Assembly (NCBI GenBank): GCA_964570625.1
Contig: CAZMYW010000020.1
Span: 1-61,802 of the forward strand
DNA: 61,802 nucleotides
Source of the DNA: JBFLXB01 sp964570625
Lineage (GTDB): Bacteria; Nitrospirota; Nitrospiria; 2-01-FULL-66-17
Direction: 5' to 3'
Every line of letters begins with the position of its first letter. The stretch's first letter is position 1. Below, piece by piece: positions 25,317 to 32,847 of the stretch. The notes below the pieces were generated by a model, which had not been told where the DNA came from, did not search any database, and saw only the letters and a program-made list of their open reading frames with translations. The position numbers were made by a program, and so were the translations under genes.

Positions 25317-26150
25317 CTAGATCTTAAACCAGGGGGTGATCAGCATGTACTTGATGCTGAACACCAGGCGAAGCATCACCTTGAACGGCACCAGCATCAT
25401 GGTCATGAAAAACATCATCATGACGTTGTAGCGGACGAATCCGAGCGAGTCATAGAACTTCCGGTAAAAGAGGAACGGAATGGAGAACCCGACGGCGTAA
25501 AACACGATGGTAAACACGTAGGTCAGCAGATTCGCGGTGGGGGTCTGCGCGATGCCGAGTTTCTGCGAGAAAATGATCTCCAAGTCGATCAAGGCGACCG
25601 CCGACGCTTCTTTGTGGAGCAGCCAGTTATCCCACGGCCAATACCACTGCCAATCGAGTCCCCTCGTATAGACCCCGATCACGATGAAGATATACCAGAG
25701 CGCGAGGCCGAACGAAAATGTCAGCACCGCGAACCTGCGATCCCGGTAGTTATACTGGCCGATGCCTTTGGGATTGACGTCGATGTAGGGGACGACCATC
25801 AGGCCCACGATGATCAGCCCGGGCAACACCACGCCGGCAAGCCAGGGGTCGAAGAACACCAGCAACTCCTGAAGACCCAGGAAGTACCACGGCGCTTTCA
25901 TCGGGTTGGGTGTGGTGTCGGCGCTGGCCGACTCTTCGAGCGGCGCCCCGGAGATGAGGCAGAGCACCATCAATACGATCGTCGAGGCCAGCATCGCCAA
26001 GAACTCGACGTATACGAGGTGGGGCCACGTGAAGACCGTTTCTTCAGGGGGCTTGGAGGAGCCGGGAGCCGTTCCCCGGACGAGTTCGGCCAAGCCGTAA
26101 GGCTTTTTCTGACCGCTGGTGGACGCGGGTGCCTGAGTCTGATCAGCCAT
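25317..26150 (-). CDS. Cytochrome b C-terminal half (subunit IV / PetD-like)
   Basis: The 277-residue membrane protein carries the quinol-oxidation-site region NPMKAPWYFLGLQELL, the counterpart of PEWY in bc complexes, with APWY in place of PEWY. The first helices (VYVEFLAMLASTIVLMVLCL) and GVVLPGLIIVGLMVVPYID match cytochrome b C-terminal helices. Additional membrane segments beyond the usual three are present (FAVLTFSFGLALWYIFIVIG and two more). It is preceded by the N-terminal half as a separate gene, so the cytochrome b is split as in b6f complexes. Confidence 0.88.
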   Translation of the reverse strand: MADQTQAPASTSGQKKPYGLAELVRGTAPGSSKPPEETVFTWPHLVYVEFLAMLASTIVLMVLCLISGAPLEESASADTTPNPMKAPWYFLGLQELLVFFDPWLAGVVLPGLIIVGLMVVPYIDVNPKGIGQYNYRDRRFAVLTFSFGLALWYIFIVIGVYTRGLDWQWYWPWDNWLLHKEASAVALIDLEIIFSQKLGIAQTPTANLLTYVFTIVFYAVGFSIPFLFYRKFYDSLGFVRYNVMMMFFMTMMLVPFKVMLRLVFSIKYMLITPWFKI

Positions 26151-26194
26151 AAGAACTCCTTACCTCACCATCTCGCCAGTGGCGGAGCGCATAA

Positions 26195-26965
26195 TCATAG
26201 GGGCCCGGAGAACCCGTCTTTGCGGATCCTCCAGAAATGGACGGCCATAAAAAACGCGGCAATAAGTGGCAATCCGACGCAGTGCAACACGTAAAACCTG
26301 AGCAACGCGCTCTGGCCCACGACCGTCCCGCCCAACAGCATGAACCGGATATCGTTGTCCGGGCGCATGCCCGCCTGGAGTCCGAACGGCCCCGCGACGC
26401 CGATCACGGGCGTCGCCTCCGCCATCTTCGCGCCCACGGTGATGGCCCACAACGCGAGTTGATCCCAGGGCAACAGGTAACCCGTCCACGAGAGGATCAA
26501 CGTCAGCACCAACAACGTGACTCCGACCACCCAATTGAACTCCCGCGGGGGCTTGTACGATCCGGTCAAAAAGACCCGCGTCATGTGCAGCCACACCAAA
26601 AACACCATTGCGTGAGCCGCCCACCGATGCATATCCCGCATCAGGTTGCCCATGTACACCACGTATTGCAGATCTTTGATGTCGTTGTACGCTCGACGAG
26701 TATCCGGCACGTAGTAGAACATCAGGAATACACCGGTAATCGTGAGAATGATAAACATGAAGAAGGTCAATCCGCCGAGACACCACGTGTACCGAATTTT
26801 GAGCGCGCCCCGCTTCACCCGCACCGGGTGCAAGTGCAGGATCACGTTCGTGAACATCACCAGTGCGCGATTGATGTCGGTATCGGGATAGCCGTGGCGG
26901 AAGAGGGATCGCCACACCTGCGTGTTGACGATCTGTTGCTGGAGTTGCTCAAACCAACGAATCAT
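26195..26965 (-). CDS. Cytochrome b N-terminal half (cytochrome b6-like)
   Basis: The 256-residue protein holds four membrane helices with both haem-b histidine pairs: His113 (MHRW) and His127 (LHMTR), then LHCVGLPLIAAFFMAVHF. In the second pair the histidines are 15 residues apart, the b6f spacing. Cys62 in WCLGG matches the Cys35 that binds the extra haem c of cytochrome b6. The C-terminus RIRKDGFSGPL is nearly identical to the end of b6. ATG 26965 has a strong ribosome-binding site (GGGAGGA). It carries electrons from quinol across the membrane together with the downstream PetD-like half. Confidence 0.92.
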   Translation of the reverse strand: MIRWFEQLQQQIVNTQVWRSLFRHGYPDTDINRALVMFTNVILHLHPVRVKRGALKIRYTWCLGGLTFFMFIILTITGVFLMFYYVPDTRRAYNDIKDLQYVVYMGNLMRDMHRWAAHAMVFLVWLHMTRVFLTGSYKPPREFNWVVGVTLLVLTLILSWTGYLLPWDQLALWAITVGAKMAEATPVIGVAGPFGLQAGMRPDNDIRFMLLGGTVVGQSALLRFYVLHCVGLPLIAAFFMAVHFWRIRKDGFSGPL

Positions 26966-27085
26966 GCGTCCGTCCTCCCTACCTCGCTTGCGGTGCACAA
27001 CGCAGGCGCGGTTGAACGCGCCGCGGCTGCGCGATTAATTTGCGTCCTCTCCGTGCTGAGACGCCTGCGTCATCACGGATCGGCG

Positions 27086-27658
27086 TTACACCTTGATGAA
27101 AAATGGCTCGACTTCCCGCCCTTCCTCGGGAACGGTCAACCCCTCCACCGTGGACTGCGGATCCGGGTCCTGGCGCTGAATAAAATTGACCACCACCTGA
27201 CCATCGACGGGATCGAGGCTGACGGCCGCTCGCCAAAGGGTACGCGGCGCGGGTCCTCCACGGACATTGCCAAAAATATCATAAATACTGCCGTGGCACG
27301 GACAACGAAACCGCTGTTGGTCCTGGAACCAGTTGGGCGTACATCCCAAATGCCGGCAGATCGCGACGAGTACGTACATGCCCTTCTCGTTTCGAACGAC
27401 CCAAATCTGGCGCTCCTGCTTCAGCGTGTCCGTGACGCCCATCCCGTAATCGAGCGGCTTACCGATCTTGAAGATGGTGGGCGGCTCATACAACACTTCC
27501 GGAAACATGAACCGAAATGTGCCGAAGGCCGACCCGCCCACCGAGGCGAGAAAACCGCCCCATCCGACGAGTGTAAAGAACTTCCGGCGGGACAGGTCCT
27601 GCTCTTTGAGCTTCTGCTGAGCGGCCTGGTCGGCTGCTGGCGTTGCTGGGGTTGTCAT
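27086..27658 (-). CDS. Rieske iron-sulfur protein of the bc-type complex
   Basis: The 190-residue protein has a twin-arginine signal-anchor (SRRKFF at 23-28, then a hydrophobic stretch). It has the Rieske [2Fe-2S] motifs CRHLGC (101-106) and CPCHGS (119-124). It takes electrons from quinol at the cytochrome b site and passes them to cytochrome c. It is the first core gene of the operon, ahead of the cytochrome b halves. Tat export fits cofactor insertion in the cytoplasm, and tatA is encoded in the same window. Confidence 0.95.
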   Translation of the reverse strand: MTTPATPAADQAAQQKLKEQDLSRRKFFTLVGWGGFLASVGGSAFGTFRFMFPEVLYEPPTIFKIGKPLDYGMGVTDTLKQERQIWVVRNEKGMYVLVAICRHLGCTPNWFQDQQRFRCPCHGSIYDIFGNVRGGPAPRTLWRAAVSLDPVDGQVVVNFIQRQDPDPQSTVEGLTVPEEGREVEPFFIKV

Positions 27659-27742
27659 AAGTTCGGCACCTCCCGTCCAACCTCGCGGCGAGTTGTCTTC
27701 ATGTCACCGGGTGATGTGACGCGCCGCGCGGCCCACCGTGGA

Positions 27743-28333
27743 TCACGCATTGGATTTCGTTCTCCGGCGAGCGGATCGGCCCGCCTTCGCCACGCGCCGC
27801 GACTGTTTGGTCCGCAGCCAATAGATCACACCCCCTGCCAACACGCCCCCCCCGACGCCGTACCACCACATCAACGACTGGTCGTCCGGGCGTTGTACCA
27901 CCGGCCCGAAATCCACGGTCACCACGCGGGGCGTGTGATGATCCTTCGCATCGTAATCAGCCTTCACGGTTTTCGTTTCGTCACCGGCCGTCACGGTTAC
28001 GGGGTCGCCCGCATCCTTATCGTGGAGGTGAAGCCGCACCGAATATTGCCCGCTGTTATCGGTCAATACGGTTTCCTTGAGATTGGTTCGCGGATGTTCG
28101 ACAGCCACCTTGAGGCCTGGACTGGGCGAACCGTCCGCTGCACGGACGGTTCCCGATACGTCGAACCGGTGATCTACTTCGTGCTCGGCCCAAGCCGGCG
28201 CCCCCATCATCAACCAACAGGTACCTGCTAACGCCACGCACGTCCACCGGATCAACCCATCTCTTCTGGAGCGGCCGATCGAGATCGCCCGCTCAGTCTC
28301 AACCACAACGCCAATCCGTTCACTGCGCGTCAC
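27743..28333 (-). CDS. Secreted, C-terminally anchored carboxypeptidase-regulatory-like domain protein
   Basis: The 196-residue protein has an N-terminal hydrophobic signal (CVALAGTCWLMMGAPAWAEH). A single Ig-like regulatory domain follows (FDVSGTVRAADGSPSPGLKV then LTDNSGQYSVRLHLHD). Near residue 155-175 there is a second membrane segment (WWYGVGGGVLAGGVIYWLR), then a strongly basic tail. It would be displayed in the periplasm. It heads the bc-complex operon, separated from Rieske by 84 bases, so it may help assemble or anchor the complex. Start GTG 28333 has a GGGGGAGA site; the function is not known. Confidence 0.75.
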   Translation of the reverse strand: MTRSERIGVVVETERAISIGRSRRDGLIRWTCVALAGTCWLMMGAPAWAEHEVDHRFDVSGTVRAADGSPSPGLKVAVEHPRTNLKETVLTDNSGQYSVRLHLHDKDAGDPVTVTAGDETKTVKADYDAKDHHTPRVVTVDFGPVVQRPDDQSLMWWYGVGGGVLAGGVIYWLRTKQSRRVAKAGRSARRRTKSNA

Positions 28334-28364
28334 ATCTCCCCCGAAACGGCCTTTGGAGGGACGT

Positions 28365-28394
28365 ATGCTACAACAGCGATTTTTAGGTTGTCAA
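28365..28394 (-). promoter_or_regulatory. Candidate sigma-70 promoter of the bc-complex operon
   Basis: On the minus strand TTGACA (28389-28394) and TAGCAT (28365-28370) are separated by 18 bases, about 32 bases before the first start codon. The -35 box is a perfect match; the -10 box matches four of six. An A-rich spacer follows the -35. Confidence 0.5.
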
Positions 28395-28521
28395 TCATTT
28401 TTTCCACGGACCGAGCTTATCTGCAGCCCCGGGAATGCCCGGCGGTGAGTCATGTCGCAGTTTCTTGAAATCCCGTTCGAGGCCGTGTTATGGTGGCGCG
28501 CGTCAACGGAGTCGACGGGTG

Positions 28522-28905
28522 ATGGAACGCGAGGAAGACCGGGGGTTTACTATCTCCGACCGGCGGAAGGTCGCTCAGGAGTCCAGCGCATCGACCGCCT
28601 CACCTCCGCAGTCTGCTACCGCGACAGGCGCGCCGGCTGCAGCCGATCTCGAGGACGGGCCACCCGGCCCGCCGGACCTGTCCGGGTTGCTGATCTCGCT
28701 GGCCTCCACCGCGCTCATACATCTCGGAGCCCCCACACCCAGCGGAGAAATCTCTCCGGTGAACCTCCCGCGCGCGCAGGAGATGATCGATCTCTTGGGC
28801 GTATTGGAAGCAAAGACTGCGGGTCATCTGACGCCCGACGAGTCCGCGCTGCTGACCAACATCCTGTACACCCTCCGCCTGCGGTATGTGGAACACGCCC
28901 GTTAG
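28522..28905 (+). CDS. DUF1844 family protein
   Basis: The 127-residue cytoplasmic protein has a low-complexity N-terminal half rich in Ala, Ser and Pro. Its conserved C-terminal half (LSGLLISLASTALIHLGA, then NLPRAQEMIDLLGVLEAKT) matches the DUF1844 family. The function of that family is unknown. The ATG at 28522 begins MEREEDRGFTISDRRK, the usual DUF1844 opening. It precedes tamB by 48 bases and could be co-transcribed with the outer-membrane assembly genes. Confidence 0.85.
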   Translation: MEREEDRGFTISDRRKVAQESSASTASPPQSATATGAPAAADLEDGPPGPPDLSGLLISLASTALIHLGAPTPSGEISPVNLPRAQEMIDLLGVLEAKTAGHLTPDESALLTNILYTLRLRYVEHAR

Positions 28906-28953
28906 CCGGGTCCCGCCGGTCACTCCGTAGCCGGAGGCCGTTCCGCCCCACCC

Positions 28954-31900
28954 ATGCGCACAGCCCTCCGCGTCGGCGCGATCGGTGTGGTGATCCTCGC
29001 CGTCGCCGCGGTCGTGGCCTTCGTGACGCAACGCGACAAGGTCCTCGCCCGTCTGAGCGCGTCACTGACCGACACCCTCAGCGCGCAGTTCGGAGGCCGC
29101 GTCGACATCGGTCGGATACGGTTCGACGCGGTGCCGTTGACCTTGGTGATCGAGGGGCTCACCGTGCGATCACCCTCCGAAGAGATCCCCGCGGCGCCGC
29201 TGTCCGTGGACCGCATCGTGGTGCGGCCGAGCCTCATCTCGTTTCTGACCGAGACCCCGGTGATCCGATGGCTGCGCATCGAGCACCCGCGCCTCGAACT
29301 GGTCACCGGACCCGACGGACGTTCGAACCTCCCCGCCGTCGACGCCACTCGACCTCCGACCACCGACGGTCGCCCGCCCGTCCTGATCAAACGCATCGAC
29401 ATTCAGGACGCTGAACTCGTCTACCGCTCGCCCACCGCCGAGGTTTCGGTGCACCGAGTCACCGCGGTCTTATTGCCCGACCTGGTCACCCGCCACGTGG
29501 ATATCGAGGTGGACGCGCCCAACGGCACCGTCACGATCGGCACGCGCATCGTGTCGTTCGGCCACGCGCACCTGCAGGGCGCCGTGGACGCCGGGAGCCT
29601 GACCGTGGCGGAGTTCTCGCTGGATGGGGCCGGCTTCTCGGTATCCGCGCGGGGGACGCTGACCTTCGAGGGCACCCCGACGCTGGATCTCTCCGCCAAC
29701 GGGGAGCTCGATGTCCAACCGTTGCTCGCGGCCTTGGCCTCATCCCAGCCGTGGGTGGGTCGCGTAACCGCCCACGCACGGGTGAACGGGCCGGTTGCGG
29801 AGCCGACGGTGGAAGGAAGCCTCGCCGCCAAGGGCATCATCTATCGCGGAGTCCCCATCGGTGATCTGTCGGCCGGCCTCAAGCTCCGTCACCGCCGCCT
29901 GACCGTCACCGACGCCACCGGCCGTGTGCTCGAGGGCTCGATCCGCGGACACGGGAGCGTGGACCTCGGTGTCGCGCCACCGGTATGGTCCGTGACAGCG
30001 GACACGTCTCGCCTTCGTCCCTCGGCGCTTCTTCAGTCGATCGCCTCGTGGTCCTCTCTGCTCCCCGTGGACGACATGTCCGGTCCGCTGGCGATCCGGG
30101 GACGCGGGCTCTCGCCGGACGCCATCGAAGGAGAGGGCCAACTCGGAATCGCGATGGCTCGAACGCCGAACACATCGGTCGAACCCTCGGCCAACCGCCG
30201 CGTCCACGACCTGGTCGGGCTGATCGTCTCCGCGGACATCCCTTGGACCCTCCGCGCGGGACGCCTTGCGCTCGATGCCGCGTCCGTGACCACCGAAACC
30301 GGAAGGATATCCGCGACCGGGATCGTCACGAACACCGGGGAAGCCGACCTGACCCTGAATGCAACCGGACAAGATGTCGCCGCCGTGGTCGATGCGCTCG
30401 GGCTGCAGTTCGCCACCAGAGGGGTCGGCGCGTTTCGCGGACGGTTAACGGGACGATTTTCGGCGCCGGTGCTTGAGGGCCGGGCCGAAATCCGCGACCT
30501 GGCGCTGCGCGACCAGCCGGCCGGGGATCTCGCCACCACGCTGCGTTACGCGGATCGGACGTTGTCCTTCCGCGACACCGCCTGGCGCAAGGGCGCGGCG
30601 CGGTACGACACGGTCGGGACGCTCACCTGGACGGGAGAGTCCGTTCCGGGATTTGATGTTACCACGACCCTGCGGAGCGCCCGCACAGAAGAGGTACTCC
30701 CCATCGCCTTTCGCGATCTCCCGATCCACACGGCCGCGGACGGGACGTTTACATTTCGGGGCTCGCCCGCCGATTTTCTCATCAGCGCCGACTTGCGTTT
30801 AGGCGAGGGGTCTCTGTGGGGCCAGTCGTTCGACAGCGGTACGCTCCGCATGACGATCGACCCCCAACGGATCAGCTTTCCCCGCGCCGTGTTGCGCCGG
30901 GGAGAAAGCGAGGTCCACGGTCGTGGGTCGATCACCTACCCCGAGGGATTCGAGGCGCAATTCGACGCGCCGATGCTTCGTTTGCAAACGCTCAACTTGT
31001 TCGCGCTGAACAACTTGCCGATTTCGGGAATCGCCTCCGTCGCGCTGTCCATGAAAGGCACCTTCGACAAACCCGAGATGCACGGCTCCGCCACGATCGA
31101 TTATCTGGAAGGCGCGGGGCAATCGCTCGGCAGTGGACGCGCAACGCTCGACGTGGTGGACCGTCGCCTCACGCTCATCGCGGCCTTGGACGATCAACAC
31201 GCCCAGCTGTCCGCGACCGTGGGCTGGGAGCCACAGTTTCCGTTTTCAGCGGTGCTGACGATCGACAACAGCTCGTTGGTGCCCCTGGTGCGGCCGTGGC
31301 TGCCGGCCGCGGTGGCCGACATGAACGCCGCGGTGAGCGGCCGGGTTGCGGTCGAGGGGCCGTTGCGAGACCCTCTCGCGTGGCGGGTCGACGCACGGCT
31401 AACCCGGCTCTCCGCAGATGTCGGCGAGTACGTGGTCGAAAACCAGGACGATCTGATCTTGACCGTCGATCGGGGCCGAGTGACCGTGGGATCGTGCCGC
31501 CTGCGCGGCACCGACACCACGCTGACGGTCTCGGGCAGCGTGGATCTCTTCAAGGAATATGACCTCCTGATCGTCGGCGAAGCGGATCTGCGTCTGACCC
31601 GGCTGTTCGTCCCCACGGTCACGTCGGGGCGCGGGAAGACCTACCTCGTGTTGAAGATTTCCGATCGGTGGACGGCCCCCAAGCTCCAGGGCGGCGTCAC
31701 AATCCAGAGTGCGGTGATCAGAAGCCGCGCGCTCAAACAGCCGATCACGATCGACACCGTGGGCCTGTTCTTCAACGAACGCCAGGTGGTGTTGGAATCG
31801 CTCGACGGCTCGATCGGCAGCGGGCGCCTCTCCGCCAGCGGACAAATTCAGCTCACCGGTTTCCGGGCCAACCGTTTCGGCGTCCTCATCGACCTGACCG

Positions 31901-32847
31901 GCGTGCAGTTTCCGCTCACGGACACGCTGGTCCCCACGTTCAGCGGTCAGGTTGTCTTGACCGGCACGCCGGACGCACAAAGCCTTCGCGGGGAACTGAC
32001 GATCGACCGCGCGTTGTACAACACACGCATCAACGTTCAGGACTGGATTCTCGACCTGCGACGACGCGCGGAGGCGCAATCCGCAAGCCCGGAGACACCG
32101 GCATTGGCGCGCGGGCTGTCGCTCAACATTCATTTTATCGGACGGGACCAGATCTTCATCAAGAACAATCTCGCCGACGTCGCCCTGGAAGTCGATCTCT
32201 TCCTCAAGGGCACCGTCGACTACCCCTATCTCATCGGCCGGATAGACACCCGCGAAGGCACGCTCATGTTCAGCAGCAACACCTTCCGCGTGCAGGCCGC
32301 CACGCTGGATTTCGTGGACCCCACACGCTTTCGCCCGGTGATCGACCTGCAGGCCACCACGACCGTCCAGGAGTACGACATCACCCTGCACCTCGCCGGG
32401 ACGATTGAGCGATTCACCCTCGATCTGACGTCCGACCCATCGCTCAGCGAGACCGATGTCTTGGCGCTCCTCACCGTGGGGCGGACCACCGAACAGGTGG
32501 CGCAATCCGAAGACAGTGTGGGCCGGGATGAAGCCGCATCCATCGCGATGCAGCAGTTGCTGGAGGAGGGCGTCCAGCGCGTTCCAGGCATCGATCAGGT
32601 AGTGGACACCTTCCAGATCGACTCTCGCTACGACCCGACCCTCAACACCAGCACCCCGGAGTTGTCGGTCGGGAAACAACTGTTCGAGGACCGGTTGATC
32701 CTTCGCTACAGCACCGCGCTCGACGACTCGGGCCGCCAAGGCATCCGAGTGGAATACGAACTCACTCGTAATGTGTTTCTCATCGGCGAACAGGACTCCG
32801 CGCGGGGCTTCGGGGGAGACCTTCGATTCCGGTTCGAGTTCCGATGA
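28954..32847 (+). CDS. tamB: Translocation and assembly module protein TamB
   Basis: The 1297-residue protein has one N-terminal membrane helix (residues 5-24). A very long repetitive beta-rich domain of AsmA/TamB type follows (many GxLxLxG-like strands). The conserved C-terminal TamB domain runs from about residue 930 (FIGRDQIFIKNNLADVALEV, then YLIGRIDTREGTLMFSSNTF). TamB spans the periplasm, linking inner membrane to an Omp85 protein and assisting lipid transport or outer-membrane protein insertion. It overlaps the downstream Omp85 gene by 4 bp (ATGA), matching the usual tamB-tamA pairing. Confidence 0.92.
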   Translation: MRTALRVGAIGVVILAVAAVVAFVTQRDKVLARLSASLTDTLSAQFGGRVDIGRIRFDAVPLTLVIEGLTVRSPSEEIPAAPLSVDRIVVRPSLISFLTETPVIRWLRIEHPRLELVTGPDGRSNLPAVDATRPPTTDGRPPVLIKRIDIQDAELVYRSPTAEVSVHRVTAVLLPDLVTRHVDIEVDAPNGTVTIGTRIVSFGHAHLQGAVDAGSLTVAEFSLDGAGFSVSARGTLTFEGTPTLDLSANGELDVQPLLAALASSQPWVGRVTAHARVNGPVAEPTVEGSLAAKGIIYRGVPIGDLSAGLKLRHRRLTVTDATGRVLEGSIRGHGSVDLGVAPPVWSVTADTSRLRPSALLQSIASWSSLLPVDDMSGPLAIRGRGLSPDAIEGEGQLGIAMARTPNTSVEPSANRRVHDLVGLIVSADIPWTLRAGRLALDAASVTTETGRISATGIVTNTGEADLTLNATGQDVAAVVDALGLQFATRGVGAFRGRLTGRFSAPVLEGRAEIRDLALRDQPAGDLATTLRYADRTLSFRDTAWRKGAARYDTVGTLTWTGESVPGFDVTTTLRSARTEEVLPIAFRDLPIHTAADGTFTFRGSPADFLISADLRLGEGSLWGQSFDSGTLRMTIDPQRISFPRAVLRRGESEVHGRGSITYPEGFEAQFDAPMLRLQTLNLFALNNLPISGIASVALSMKGTFDKPEMHGSATIDYLEGAGQSLGSGRATLDVVDRRLTLIAALDDQHAQLSATVGWEPQFPFSAVLTIDNSSLVPLVRPWLPAAVADMNAAVSGRVAVEGPLRDPLAWRVDARLTRLSADVGEYVVENQDDLILTVDRGRVTVGSCRLRGTDTTLTVSGSVDLFKEYDLLIVGEADLRLTRLFVPTVTSGRGKTYLVLKISDRWTAPKLQGGVTIQSAVIRSRALKQPITIDTVGLFFNERQVVLESLDGSIGSGRLSASGQIQLTGFRANRFGVLIDLTGVQFPLTDTLVPTFSGQVVLTGTPDAQSLRGELTIDRALYNTRINVQDWILDLRRRAEAQSASPETPALARGLSLNIHFIGRDQIFIKNNLADVALEVDLFLKGTVDYPYLIGRIDTREGTLMFSSNTFRVQAATLDFVDPTRFRPVIDLQATTTVQEYDITLHLAGTIERFTLDLTSDPSLSETDVLALLTVGRTTEQVAQSEDSVGRDEAASIAMQQLLEEGVQRVPGIDQVVDTFQIDSRYDPTLNTSTPELSVGKQLFEDRLILRYSTALDDSGRQGIRVEYELTRNVFLIGEQDSARGFGGDLRFRFEFR

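Noticed and set aside
26237..28231. 664-codon open frame on the plus strand over the bc-complex genes
   Set aside because: It is antisense to well-recognised cytochrome b and Rieske genes; such frames are expected at this GC content and the product is rich in His, Arg and Gln with no domain.
31399..32739. 446-codon antisense frame in tamB
   Set aside because: It is a shadow of the tamB coding frame with no start signal or recognisable domain.
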